DNA from: Streptomyces noursei
GTDB taxonomy: Bacteria; Actinomycetota; Actinomycetes; Streptomycetales; Streptomycetaceae
DNA length: 64,000 nt
Direction: 5' to 3'
Assembly: GCF_001646665.1 (NCBI RefSeq)
Contig: NZ_LWBU01000169.1
Coordinates: 235,308 to 299,307, forward strand
In this document: in pieces, positions 9,496 through 18,258 of the stretch
How the letters are laid out: every line of letters starts with the position of its first letter
How positions within the stretch are numbered: position 1 is the first letter of the stretch
Program-made: the position numbers and the translations under genes
The notes under the pieces: model-generated
What the model was told of the DNA's origin: nothing
Seen by the model: only the letters and a program-made list of their open reading frames with translations
Database searches by the model: none

Positions 9496-10302
9496 TCAGG
9501 CGCTCAGGAGTTCCTCCAGCACCACCGCGATGCCGTCCTGGTCGTTGGAGGCCGTGATCTCGTGCGCGACGGCCTTGAGGTCGTCGTGCGCGTTGGCCAT
9601 GGCCACCCCGTGGTGCGCCCAGGCGAACATCGGGATGTCGTTCGGCATGTCGCCGAACGCGATGGTGTCCACCGCCTTGACCCCCAGCCGGCGGGCGGCC
9701 AGGGACAGGCCCGTCGCCTTGCTCAGGCCCAGCGGGAGGACCTCCACCACGCCCGCGCCGGCCATCACGACGTCCACCAGTCCGCCGACCGCCTGCCGGG
9801 CGGCCAGCGCCAGGGCGTCGTCGTCCAGTTCGGGGTGCTGGATGTAGACCTTGTTGAGCGGGGCGGACCACAGGTCGGCCGGGTCCTCGTAGGGGACGTA
9901 CGGCAGCGGGCCCTCCTGGACCCGGTAGCCGGGGCCGACCAGGACCTCGCCGTCCAGGCCGTCGCGGCTGGCGGCGAGGGCCAGCGGGCCGACCTCGGCC
10001 TCCAGCTTGGACAGCGCGAGGCCGGCGAGCTGGCGGTCCAGCGTCACGGACGTCAGCAGCCGGTGCTCGCCCGCGTGGTAGACCTGGGCGCCCTGGCCGC
10101 AGACGGCGAGGCCGTCGTACCCGAGGTCGTCCAGGATGTGGCGGGTCCAGGGGACGGCGCGGCCGGTGACGACGATGTGCGCGGCGCCCGCCGCCGTCGC
10201 GGCGGCGAGCGCGTCACGCGTGCGCTGCGAGACCGTGTCGTCGGAGCGCAGCAGCGTGCCGTCGAGGTCGGTCGCGACCAGCTTGTAGGGGAACGGAGTC
10301 AC
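9496..10302 (-). CDS. HAD-superfamily (Cof-type) hydrolase
   Basis: 268 residues. The nucleophile motif DLDGTLL lies near residue 11, motif II is VVTGR, and motif IV is [16 protein letters not shown], with the C2-type cap in between; these define a Cof/YidA-like sugar-phosphate or nucleotide phosphatase. GTG 10302 overlaps the serS stop by four bases (GTGA), so the gene is coupled to serS. The upstream extension of the frame is antisense to serS. Substrate unknown. Confidence 0.88.
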   Translation of the reverse strand: MTPFPYKLVATDLDGTLLRSDDTVSQRTRDALAAATAAGAAHIVVTGRAVPWTRHILDDLGYDGLAVCGQGAQVYHAGEHRLLTSVTLDRQLAGLALSKLEAEVGPLALAASRDGLDGEVLVGPGYRVQEGPLPYVPYEDPADLWSAPLNKVYIQHPELDDDALALAARQAVGGLVDVVMAGAGVVEVLPLGLSKATGLSLAARRLGVKAVDTIAFGDMPNDIPMFAWAHHGVAMANAHDDLKAVAHEITASNDQDGIAVVLEELLSA

Positions 10303-11576
10303 TTGGAGACGGGCTCCAGGACTTCCCGGCCGCCGAGGTAGGGGCGGAGGACCGGGGGGACCCGCACGGAGCCGTCGGCCTGCTGGTGGTTCTCCAGGAG
10401 GGCGACGATCGTGCGCGGTACGGCGCACAGGGTGCCGTTCAGGGTGGCCAGCGGCTGGACCTTCTTGCCGTCGCGCATCCGCACCGACAGGCGCCGTGCC
10501 TGGAAGCTGTCGCAGTTGGAGGCGGACGTCAGCTCGCGGTACTTGCCCTGCGTCGGGATCCACGCCTCGCAGTCGTACTTGCGCGAGGCGGAGGCGCCGA
10601 GGTCGCCGGTGGCCACGTCGATCACCTGGAAGGGCAGTTCCAGGGAGGTGAGCCACTGCTTCTCCCAGTCGAGCAGCCGCTTGTGCTCGGCCTCGGCGTC
10701 CTCGGGGGCGACGTAGGAGAACATCTCGACCTTGTCGAACTGGTGCACCCGGAAGATGCCCCGGGTGTCCTTGCCGTACGTGCCGGCCTCGCGCCGGTAG
10801 CAGGGGGAGAAACCGGCGTACCGCAGCGGCAGCTTGTCCGCGTCGAGGATCTCGTCCATGTGGTACGCGGCCAGCGGCACCTCGGAGGTGCCGACCAGGT
10901 AGTAGTCGTCCTTCTCCAGGTGGTACACGTTCTCGGCGGCCTGGCCGAGGAAACCGGTGCCCTCCATGGCGCGCGGGCGCACCAGGGTGGGCGTCAGCAT
11001 CGGGATGAACCCGGCCTCGGTGGCCTGGGCGATCGCCGCGTTGACGAGGGCGAGCTCCAGCAGCGCGCCGACACCCGTCAGGTAGTAGAAGCGGGAGCCG
11101 GAGACCTTGGCGGCGCGCTCGACGTCGATCGCGCCCAGCGCCTCGCCGAGCTCCAGGTGGTCCTTGGGCTCGAAGCCCTCGGCGCCGAAGTCGCGGACGG
11201 TGCCGTGCGTCTCCAGGACGACGAAGTCCTCCTCGCCGCCGACCGGCACGTCCTCGTGGACCAGGTTGCCGAGCTTGAGCAGCAGCCGCCTGGTCTCCTC
11301 GTCCGCCTCGTTCTGGGCGGCCTCGGCGGCCTTGACGTCGGTCTTCAGCTGCTCGGCCTTCCGCAGCAGCTCCGCGCGCTCCTCCGGGGACGCCTTGGGG
11401 ATCAGCTTGCCGAGCCCCTTCTGCTCGGAGCGGAGTTCGTCGAAGCGGACGCCGGACGACCTGCGCCGCTCATCGGCGGAGAGCAGGGCGTCGACGAGGC
11501 CGACGTCCTCTCCACGGGCGCGCTGGGAGGCGCGAACACGGTCGGGGTCCTCACGGAGCAGGCGAAGGTCAATCAC
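10299..11576 (-). CDS. serS: Seryl-tRNA synthetase
   Basis: 425 residues, the usual class II SerRS length. The N-terminal about 110 residues are the tRNA-binding coiled coil. Motif 2 is visible as [18 protein letters not shown] and motif 3 as [18 protein letters not shown] with its conserved Arg. It charges tRNA-Ser, three of whose isoacceptor genes lie in this same window. It leads a two-gene unit with the HAD hydrolase. The upstream gap contains a DnaA-box cluster beginning about 200 bases before the start. Confidence 0.96.
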   Translation of the reverse strand: MIDLRLLREDPDRVRASQRARGEDVGLVDALLSADERRRSSGVRFDELRSEQKGLGKLIPKASPEERAELLRKAEQLKTDVKAAEAAQNEADEETRRLLLKLGNLVHEDVPVGGEEDFVVLETHGTVRDFGAEGFEPKDHLELGEALGAIDVERAAKVSGSRFYYLTGVGALLELALVNAAIAQATEAGFIPMLTPTLVRPRAMEGTGFLGQAAENVYHLEKDDYYLVGTSEVPLAAYHMDEILDADKLPLRYAGFSPCYRREAGTYGKDTRGIFRVHQFDKVEMFSYVAPEDAEAEHKRLLDWEKQWLTSLELPFQVIDVATGDLGASASRKYDCEAWIPTQGKYRELTSASNCDSFQARRLSVRMRDGKKVQPLATLNGTLCAVPRTIVALLENHQQADGSVRVPPVLRPYLGGREVLEPVSK

Positions 11577-11774
11577 CCCACCAGGCTACCGGTGCGGGGT
11601 CGCGTCACCCCATCCGATATGCCGCCCGCACCTTGCGTGTCACTTTGACCGAATTGCAGGAGTTTATCCCTGGGGAATGGGAGCGGAATTCCGCACTTCC
11701 GATCTCTCGGGTCCGGCGCGGCGGGCGGCGCGCATTGCCCCGCGCCGCGGCTCCCGCGCGATGTTCGAGCCCGG
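11577..11774. other. serS upstream region, no gene
   Basis: About 200 bases between the serS start and the first DnaA box. It must carry the serS promoter, but I cannot point to a convincing -35/-10 pair and see no T-box specifier structure. Small open frames on both strands lack codon bias. Confidence 0.4.
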
Positions 11775-12083
11775 TTGTCCACAGAAGCCGGTCGCCACGG
11801 GAAGTTATCCACAGGCTGTGCGAATCCGCTGTGGACTCAGCAATTGATCATTGTGATTGCCCTGCCGTCACCCGGGATTCCCCCGCCAAACCATGCCCAC
11901 CCACTCATTCGGGTGGGAAATTCTCTCCCCAAGGAGGTGATCGGCGGAATTGAGGTGACACGGTCACCGTGCCGCACTCCATGACCCCCTGTGGGGAGTG
12001 GAGCGATTTGTCGACCCTGTCCAGTTGTGTTGTCGACTTGTCCCCAGGTCGAGAAGCGACCCTGTGGATAACTCTGTGGACGT
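11775..12083. other. Cluster of DnaA boxes
   Basis: Nine-base DnaA boxes (consensus TTGTCCACA/TTATCCACA) occur at 11775 (TTGTCCACA), 11805 (TTATCCACA) and, on the other strand, 12063 (TGTGGATAA), all perfect. Weaker copies are at 11830 (TGTGGACTC), 12008 (TTGTCGACC), 12017 (CTGTCCAGT), 12030 (TTGTCGACT), 12038 (TTGTCCCCA) and 12075 (TGTGGACGT). The segment is also less GC-rich than its surroundings (AATTGATCATTG near 11842). It lies between serS and pheA with no gene inside. In S. coelicolor a high-affinity DnaA-box cluster near oriC, called D78, is reported to limit replication initiation; position next to serS suggests this is its counterpart. Confidence 0.8.
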
Positions 12084-12087
12084 ACGG

Positions 12088-13023
12088 TCAGGCCCGGCCG
12101 TCCTGGCACCGGGCCAGCCAGTCGGACGCCTCCGTGAACTCCCGGTCGGACGTCCCCGGCCGCAGCGGGGTGACGTCCCCGGCGCCCGCGCCCGCCCGCG
12201 GGTACGACCCCAGGAACCGGACGTGCGCGCAGATCCGCTTCAGGCCCATCAGCGCCTCGCCGACCCGCCGGTCCGCGATGTGCCCCTCGGCGTCGATGGC
12301 GAAGCAGTAGTTGCCGATGCCCGCGCCCGTGGGCCGCGACTGGAGGAGCATCAGGTTGACCCCGCGCGCCGCGAACTCCTGGAGCAGCTCCAGCAGCGCA
12401 CCCGGATGGTCCTCGCGCTGCCAGATCACCACCGACGTCTTGTCCACACCGGTCGGCGCCGCCGGCCGGGCCGGGCGGCCCACCAGCACGAAGCGGGTCT
12501 CCGCGTTCTCCGCGTCGTGGATCTCGGAGACCAGCGCCTGAAGCCCGTACGTCGCCGCCGCGAACTCACCCGCGAACGCCGCGTCGAACCGCCCCTCCTG
12601 CACCAGCCGCGCGCCGTCCGCGTTGGACGCGGCCGACTCCCACACCGCCTCCGGGAGGTGGGCCCGCAGCCAGTTGCGCACCTGCGGCTGGGCGACCGGG
12701 TGCCCGGTGACCGTCTTGATGTCGGAGAGCTTGGTGCCCGGCCGCACCAGCAGCGCGAACGCGATCGGCAGCAGCACCTCGCGGTAGATCATCAGCGGCT
12801 CGCCGGACGCCAGCTCGTCGAGCGTCGCGGTCACCCCGCCCTCCACCGAGTTCTCGATCGGTACGAGCGCGGCGGCCGCCTCGCCGTTGCGCACGGCGTC
12901 CAGGGCGGCGGGCACGGACACCATCGGCACCAGCTCGCGCGTGGCGGCCTCCGGGAGCGTGCGCAGGGCGGCCTCGGTGAAGGTGCCCTCGGGACCGAGA
13001 TACGTGAAGCGAGTGGCCGACAT
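12088..13023 (-). CDS. pheA: Prephenate dehydratase
   Basis: 311 residues. It converts prephenate to phenylpyruvate in phenylalanine synthesis. The PDT domain begins with TYLGPEGTFTEAAL and includes PIENSVEGGV and HPVAQPQVRNWL; the C-terminal ACT domain has HPGALLELL and LLQSRPTGAG (the phenylalanine-binding ESRP is QSRP here, which is frequent in actinobacteria). No chorismate mutase domain is fused. ATG 13023 has AGGGTGA upstream. It starts 34 bases after dtpA with no visible terminator between, so it may be read from the copper operon as well as its own promoter. Confidence 0.94.
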   Translation of the reverse strand: MSATRFTYLGPEGTFTEAALRTLPEAATRELVPMVSVPAALDAVRNGEAAAALVPIENSVEGGVTATLDELASGEPLMIYREVLLPIAFALLVRPGTKLSDIKTVTGHPVAQPQVRNWLRAHLPEAVWESAASNADGARLVQEGRFDAAFAGEFAAATYGLQALVSEIHDAENAETRFVLVGRPARPAAPTGVDKTSVVIWQREDHPGALLELLQEFAARGVNLMLLQSRPTGAGIGNYCFAIDAEGHIADRRVGEALMGLKRICAHVRFLGSYPRAGAGAGDVTPLRPGTSDREFTEASDWLARCQDGRA

Positions 13024-13057
13024 ACCGGTCACCCTAATGCGCGGCACGCCCCCGCGG

Positions 13058-14296
13058 TCACGCCTCCAGCAACCGCTGCCCCACGTACTCGCCCGCACCC
13101 GGCCCGCCCGGCACGGCGAACAGGCCGCTCGCCTCGTGCCGGACGAACGGCGACAGCGCGTCCCCCCGGTCCAGCTTCCGCTGCACCGGCACGAACCCGC
13201 GCCGCGGATCGGCCTGCCAGGCGATGAACAGCAGCCCCGCGTCCGGCTCCCCGTCGGCCCCGAAGCCGTCGTGGTACGAGAACGGGCGCCGCAGCATCGC
13301 CGCGCCCCCGTTCTGCTCCGGCGCCGAGATGCGCGCGTGCGCGTTGTCGGGCACGACGAGCTTCCCGTCCGGCCCCGTGCGGTCCAGGTCGATCGCCGCC
13401 GTCTCACCGCCGCCCGTCAGCGGCGCGCCGTCGGACTTCCGGCGGCCGATGACCCGTTCCTGCTGCTTCAGCGGCAGCTTCTCCCAGTCGTCCAGCAGCA
13501 TCCGGATCCGGCGGACCACGGCGTACGAACCGCCCGCCATCCACGGCTGCTCCCCGCCCGCCGGCACGAAGACCCGCTCGTCGAAGTCCGGTTCCGACGG
13601 CTTCGGATTGCGCGAACCGTCGACCTGGCCCATCAGGTTCCGGGCGGTCATCGGGTGCGCGGTGGCGCCCGGCGAGCGGTTGAAGCCGTTCATCTGCCAG
13701 CGCACCCTCGCCGCCCCGCCGGCCTCCTTCTGCACGGCGCGCAGCGCGTGGAAGGCGACGAGCGCGTCGTCGGCACCGATCTGCACCCACAGGTCGCCGC
13801 CAGACCGCCGGGGGTCCAGCCGGTCGGAGGAGAACGCGGGCAGCGGGTCCAGCTCCTCCGGCCGCCGGGCCACGAGCCCCGTCCGGTCGAAGAACGAGGC
13901 GCCGAAGCCGAACGTGACCGTCAGCGACGAGGGCCCGGCGTCCAGGGCGACCCCGGTGTCCCCGGCGCCGAGCGGCTCGCCCGCCATCAGCCGCTCGGCC
14001 ACCGCCGACCAGCGGCGCATCAGCGCGATGGCCTCCTTGCGGCCCGCGCCGGGCACCAGGTCGAAGGCGACCAGGTGGCCGCGCGCCTGCAACGGCTGGA
14101 GGATGCCCGCCTGGTGCGCGCCGCGGAACGGCACGGCGGTCGAGCCGACGGACGCCAGGGCCGCGCCGGCGGGTCCGGCGGCGGCGGCGTGGGCCGCGGC
14201 GCCGCCGGCCGCGCCCAGCATCAGCCCGGTCGCGCCGGCCGCGCCGACGGTGCCCAGCAGCCTGCGCCTGGAGATGTCGAGGTTCTCGGTGCTCAC
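13058..14296 (-). CDS. dtpA: DyP-type haem peroxidase, Tat-exported
   Basis: 412 residues. A Tat signal (SRRRLLG near residue 9, then a hydrophobic run ending AAAHA) sends the folded protein across the membrane. The DyP hallmark GxxDG appears as GQVDG near residue 220, and the C-terminal region LLFIAWQADPRRGFVPVQRKL is typical of the EfeB/DtpA group. In S. lividans DtpA is needed with copper chaperones for maturation of the radical copper oxidase GlxA. GTG 14296 is chosen because the Tat motif follows directly; the gene begins eight bases after copCD and ends the copper operon. Confidence 0.88.
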   Translation of the reverse strand: MSTENLDISRRRLLGTVGAAGATGLMLGAAGGAAAHAAAAGPAGAALASVGSTAVPFRGAHQAGILQPLQARGHLVAFDLVPGAGRKEAIALMRRWSAVAERLMAGEPLGAGDTGVALDAGPSSLTVTFGFGASFFDRTGLVARRPEELDPLPAFSSDRLDPRRSGGDLWVQIGADDALVAFHALRAVQKEAGGAARVRWQMNGFNRSPGATAHPMTARNLMGQVDGSRNPKPSEPDFDERVFVPAGGEQPWMAGGSYAVVRRIRMLLDDWEKLPLKQQERVIGRRKSDGAPLTGGGETAAIDLDRTGPDGKLVVPDNAHARISAPEQNGGAAMLRRPFSYHDGFGADGEPDAGLLFIAWQADPRRGFVPVQRKLDRGDALSPFVRHEASGLFAVPGGPGAGEYVGQRLLEA

Positions 14297-14304
14297 GGTC
14301 AGGG

Positions 14305-16254
14305 TCAGCCGATCTTCACGTTCTTGTCGATGGTGGTCTGGTCGATGTCCGAGGTCCGCACGGTCACCTGGAGCTTCCACTCGCCGGGCATCGGGACCTG
14401 CACGGCGGTGGAGGACCAGTGCCCGGCCGCGACCCGCTCGGGCAGGACGGGCAGCGGCCCGATCTGCTTCGACTCCAGGGTGTAGGCCACCTTCAGCTCC
14501 GGTACGTCCAGGGGCCGGCCGTCCGGGCCGTCCACGTACACGTGCATCGCGTTCCGTCCGGAGCGGCCCGGATCGAGGGTGAGCCGTACGGTGCCCTTGC
14601 CGTTCACGCCGCCGGTGTCGAACGGCAGGGTCAGGTCGAGGGGCCGGTCCGGCACGGCGGCCGGGGCCGACGTCTGCGCGGCGCCGGCCTCCTCCACCGT
14701 ACGGCCCGGCTCGGTGGTCGTCAGGACGGTCGTCACCGCGAGCAGCACCACCGCGACGCCCGCCTCCGCCAGTACGGAGCGGCGCAGCCCGGCGCGCTCC
14801 GGGTCGGCGTCGCGGACCCGCTTGGCGCGGGCGGCCGCGAGGACCGCCCGCTGCCGGGCGAGCTGCGCGGCACGCTCGGGGTCGTCGGGCACGGTGACCG
14901 GCACGGCGGCACCCCCGCCGGCGTCCGTGTCCCCGGCCTCCGAGTCCCCGCCGGCGTCCGAGTCCCCGGCCTCCGAGTCCTCCCCGCCCTCCGCCTCCCC
15001 GGCGGCGTCCTCCGGAGCGGCGGCGACGGCCGTCTCCGCCATCCGCCGCGTCCACCGCCGCGAGAGCCACGCCACCGCGACCAGGACGGCCACCAGCGCC
15101 ACCTTGAGCAGCAGCAGCCTGCCGTACGCCGTGCCGGTCAGCGCCGACCAGGAGCCGACCTGCCGCCACGACTGGTACACGCCGGTCGCGGCCAGCACCA
15201 CCACGGAACCGAACGCGACACGGGAGAAGCGCCGCACCGCCGAGCCCTCGACGGACGGCTCCCGGTACAGGGCCACCAGCAGCGCGGCCAGGCCGCCCAG
15301 CCACGCGGCCATCGCCAGCAGGTGCAGGATGTCCACCGGCATGGCGACCAGCGGCTGGAGCCCGGCCGACGCGTGCTCCGACAGCGCCCACGTCCCGGCG
15401 ATGCCGGCCGCGACCACCGTGCCGCCGATCGCCAGCCCGAAGGTCAGGTCCTTCTTCTCGCCCTCGTCCTCCCGGCGGGTGTAGGCGCCGAAGAGCACCG
15501 CGACGAACAGCGCCGCCGCCCCCAGCAGCAGCAGCCGTGAGACGAGCGCGGCACCGGTCTTGGTCTCCAGGACCGCGCCGAGGGAACCCGGGCCGAAGTC
15601 CGCCCCCGTGTACGGCGCGCGCAGCAGCAGCAGTGCCAGCGTCGCCGCCGTCAGGGCCGCCCAGCCGCGCACCACGAGCCGTTGCAGCGGCCGTACCGCC
15701 GCGCCGCGCGGCCAGCAGGCCAGGACGAACGCGGCGCCGCCGACCAGCAGGACGAAACCGCCGTACGAGACGTACCGCGCGATCCCGTAGAGCACCCCGA
15801 CGACCCCACCGCCGGCCTCCTCCTTCGGCAGCGCGACGGTGGTCTTCGACGGGGCGCCGATGGAGAAGGTGAACGCGCCCGAGATGGGGTGGCTGTCGGC
15901 GGACACGGCACGCCACGCCACGGTGTACGTGCCCTCCGGCAGCCCCGAGTGGAGGTCGACGCCGTACTTGACGACCGCTCCGGCGCACAGGTCGCGCAGC
16001 TCGCCGGTGTCGGCGCGCTTTCCGCTCGGTTCCAGCACGCGGATCGCGTCGTCACCCATGGCGACCTGCTCGGAGAAGGTGAGGGTGACGTCCTTGGGGG
16101 CGGTGGCGACCACCGCCCCGTCCTTCGGGGTGCTGCCGGTGAGCGCGGCGTGGGCGCTCGCCGTGCCGGAGAGCACGCTGCCGAGCAGTGCCGCGGTGGC
16201 CAGGATCAGCCACAGGACGCGGGCGGCTCCGAAGCGCGGGGCGGTGGCCGTCAT
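14305..16254 (-). CDS. CopC-CopD fusion copper transport protein
   Basis: 649 residues. A signal peptide ends near SAHAAL, so the mature protein starts with a copper-ligand His, followed by a CopC domain (about 35-130, with ADSHPISGAFTFSI). Eight or so membrane spans of a CopD domain follow (about 150-400, including MPVDILHLLAMAAWLGGL). A Glu/Asp/Ser/Gly-rich linker with repeated DSEAGD units leads to another span and a C-terminal extracellular beta domain of YtkA type. It probably handles copper at the membrane for Sco and EcuC. It is followed by dtpA after eight bases. Confidence 0.88.
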   Translation of the reverse strand: MTATAPRFGAARVLWLILATAALLGSVLSGTASAHAALTGSTPKDGAVVATAPKDVTLTFSEQVAMGDDAIRVLEPSGKRADTGELRDLCAGAVVKYGVDLHSGLPEGTYTVAWRAVSADSHPISGAFTFSIGAPSKTTVALPKEEAGGGVVGVLYGIARYVSYGGFVLLVGGAAFVLACWPRGAAVRPLQRLVVRGWAALTAATLALLLLRAPYTGADFGPGSLGAVLETKTGAALVSRLLLLGAAALFVAVLFGAYTRREDEGEKKDLTFGLAIGGTVVAAGIAGTWALSEHASAGLQPLVAMPVDILHLLAMAAWLGGLAALLVALYREPSVEGSAVRRFSRVAFGSVVVLAATGVYQSWRQVGSWSALTGTAYGRLLLLKVALVAVLVAVAWLSRRWTRRMAETAVAAAPEDAAGEAEGGEDSEAGDSDAGGDSEAGDTDAGGGAAVPVTVPDDPERAAQLARQRAVLAAARAKRVRDADPERAGLRRSVLAEAGVAVVLLAVTTVLTTTEPGRTVEEAGAAQTSAPAAVPDRPLDLTLPFDTGGVNGKGTVRLTLDPGRSGRNAMHVYVDGPDGRPLDVPELKVAYTLESKQIGPLPVLPERVAAGHWSSTAVQVPMPGEWKLQVTVRTSDIDQTTIDKNVKIG

Positions 16255-16272
16255 GTGTCAGTCCCCCGGTGC

Positions 16273-16728
16273 CTAGTGCTTCGACGGGTTGTGGGTCGCG
16301 GCCTCCACGGGGAGGTCCACCTCGATGGGGCCGGACTTCTCGAAGTTCAGCCGTATGCGCACCTTCTCGCCCTGCTTCGGCTGCTTCTTGATGGCCATGA
16401 ACATGATGTGGTTGCCTCCCCGTTCGAGCTTCAGCTCACCGTCGGCGGGGACGTCGAAGGACTTCACCTGCCGCATCTTCTGGTCCTTGGTCTCGTGGAT
16501 CTGGACGTCGTCGGAGAGCGGGCTCGTGACGGAGGTGAGCCGGTCCGCGGCGTCACCGCTGTTGGTGACGGTCAGGAAGCCGCCGGCCATGTCGCCCACG
16601 GGCTGCGGCATGAAGGCCCCGTGGACCTTCAGCTCCGGCCCGCCGTCCGAGGAGCAGCCGCCCAGCGCCATGGCCCCGGCGAGGGCCACGGCGGTCGACA
16701 GGGCGGTCAGGGTGGTGCGGCGGTTCAC
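16273..16728 (-). CDS. ecuC: PCuAC-type extracellular copper chaperone (lipoprotein)
   Basis: 151 residues. The lipobox is LGGC near residue 24 after a short signal peptide. The PCuAC copper motif is present as VHGAFM...GDMAGGFL...HET...M and HIMFM, giving His and Met ligands for Cu(I). It passes Cu(I) to Sco in the S. lividans pathway. GTG 16728 overlaps the sco stop by four bases, so the two chaperones are co-translated. Length is normal for the family. Confidence 0.88.
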   Translation of the reverse strand: MNRRTTLTALSTAVALAGAMALGGCSSDGGPELKVHGAFMPQPVGDMAGGFLTVTNSGDAADRLTSVTSPLSDDVQIHETKDQKMRQVKSFDVPADGELKLERGGNHIMFMAIKKQPKQGEKVRIRLNFEKSGPIEVDLPVEAATHNPSKH

Positions 16729-17414
16729 GGGTTCTCCCCCTTGATGATCTTCGGCAGGTCCTTCTCGTACTCCTCGGCGGTGGTGTCGTCGTCGTAGACG
16801 ACGTAGCCCTGGTCGGTCCGGGGGGAGAACGCGATCACCTGGGCGCCGTGCATGGAGACGACCGAGCCGTCCTTCTCCTTCTTCGGCGGGTCGATGCCGA
16901 TGCCGATCTGGCGCGCGCCCGCCTGGATGGTCGGGAAGTCGCCGGTGAGGCCGATGAACGACGGGTCGCCGGCGCCGGGCAGCCACTTGGCGAGCTCGGC
17001 GGAGGTGTCCCGCTCGGGGTCGGTGGTGACGAAGACCACCTGGAGCCTGTCCCGGTCTGCCTTGGGGAGTTCCTTGTAGGCCAGCGCGATGTTGCTCATG
17101 GTCAGCGGGCAGACGTCGGGGCAGTGGGTGTAGCCGAAGTAGATCAGCGTCGGCCGGCCCTTGGTCCGCTCGCGGAGGTCGTACGCCCGTCCCTTGGTGT
17201 CCTTCAGGACGAGGTTGGGCTTCTCGAAGGGCCGGTCCAGCACGGTCGCGGCCTTGTCGGGGGAGGCGGCGACGGACACGCCGGCGGCGTCGCCGGACGT
17301 GTCGCCGCCGCCGCACGCCGACAGGGTCAGTGCCGTCACGGCGACGAGCGCGGCCGCGAGCACGGGGGTGCGGCGGCGCGGCCGGGACCGCTCGCCGGTC
17401 TTCTGGAGGTGCAT
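16725..17414 (-). CDS. sco: Sco1/SenC-type copper metallochaperone lipoprotein
   Basis: 229 residues. Lipobox LSAC near residue 34 anchors the protein outside the membrane. The thioredoxin-like domain carries the Cu site THCPDVCP (Cys-x3-Cys) and the later ligand His in SMHGAQVIAF. It delivers copper to the CuA site of cytochrome oxidase and, in streptomycetes, feeds copper-dependent development. It lies between ycnI and ecuC in the operon. Confidence 0.9.
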   Translation of the reverse strand: MHLQKTGERSRPRRRTPVLAAALVAVTALTLSACGGGDTSGDAAGVSVAASPDKAATVLDRPFEKPNLVLKDTKGRAYDLRERTKGRPTLIYFGYTHCPDVCPLTMSNIALAYKELPKADRDRLQVVFVTTDPERDTSAELAKWLPGAGDPSFIGLTGDFPTIQAGARQIGIGIDPPKKEKDGSVVSMHGAQVIAFSPRTDQGYVVYDDDTTAEEYEKDLPKIIKGENP

Positions 17415-17449
17415 GGGGTTTCTCTCTCGGTGTTTCCGGGGGGCGGCCG

Positions 17450-18175
17450 TCAGGCCGAGCGGCGGCGTCCGGCGAGGACGCCGAAGGCCACGCCGGCGGC
17501 GCCGACGAGGATGCCGACGACGCCCAGGACGCGGGCGGTGGTGTCGCTGGAGTCGGCCGCCGCGGCCTTCTCCCGGGCGCCGTGACCCTTGTCGTCCGCC
17601 GTGGCGGTCGTGGCGCCGCCGCCGTGGTGGTCGTCCTTCGCCGCGGAGAGCTTCAGGACGGGGGCCGGCGTCTGGGGCTCGGGAGCGCCGTCCTTGGGCT
17701 CCTCGATCCAGCGCACGATCTCCTTGTTGTCGTACGTCTGGAGGGCCTTGAAGACGAGCCTGTCGGTGTTCTCGGGGAGCCGGCCGAGGGAGACCGGGAA
17801 CTGCTGGAACTGCCCGGGGCCGATCTTCGCACCGGCGGCCGTCCAGGTGATCTTGGAGGGCGCCTCGGTGATCTTCTTGCCGTGCACCTCGAGCGGCTTG
17901 GCGAGCTTGGCCTTGTCGACCACGACCGTCCAGCCAGGAACCGGCTGCGGCATCACGGAGGCCATCGGCGCGTCGGCCGGGAGGGTCACCTCGAGCTTCA
18001 CGGTCGAGGCGTTGTCGCGCTCGTTGGGGACCTTGAAGTTCACCGTGGCGTACCCGCCCTTGGCGGCCTCGCCCTGCGGCTGTACGCCGACGTGCGCGAA
18101 GGCGGTGCCGGACAGCAGGGCGACGGAGGAGACGGCGATGCCGCCGGCCAGGGCGACACGGGAAGAGACATTCAT
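17450..18175 (-). CDS. YcnI/DUF1775 copper-binding membrane-anchored protein
   Basis: 241 residues. The signal peptide ends AFA, leaving an N-terminal His (HVGVQPQGEA) that is the copper ligand in YcnI. The DUF1775 beta domain runs to about residue 165 with the conserved VPGWTV. A His-containing linker (DDHHGGG) and a single C-terminal membrane span with RRRS tail follow. YcnI genes commonly accompany CopCD, as here. GGAG lies 12 bases before ATG 18175. Confidence 0.88.
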   Translation of the reverse strand: MNVSSRVALAGGIAVSSVALLSGTAFAHVGVQPQGEAAKGGYATVNFKVPNERDNASTVKLEVTLPADAPMASVMPQPVPGWTVVVDKAKLAKPLEVHGKKITEAPSKITWTAAGAKIGPGQFQQFPVSLGRLPENTDRLVFKALQTYDNKEIVRWIEEPKDGAPEPQTPAPVLKLSAAKDDHHGGGATTATADDKGHGAREKAAAADSSDTTARVLGVVGILVGAAGVAFGVLAGRRRSA

Positions 18176-18258
18176 GACGGAGACACTCCACAGAAGTCGG
18201 GGAAGCGGGTGCGTGCGCACGGGCGCACCACGGCGCCACTCCCGTCGAGTGCGCCGTG

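Noticed and set aside
10386..11648. 420-codon plus-strand frame opposite serS
   Set aside because: Low-complexity Val/Gly/Leu product and no ribosome site; a high-GC antisense artefact.
11577..11774. Possible serine T-box riboswitch before serS
   Set aside because: No T-box motif or specifier hairpin can be found; such elements control ileS, not serS, in actinobacteria as far as I know.
11633..11984. Small genes in the serS-pheA gap
   Set aside because: The frames lack codon bias and are crossed by DnaA boxes.
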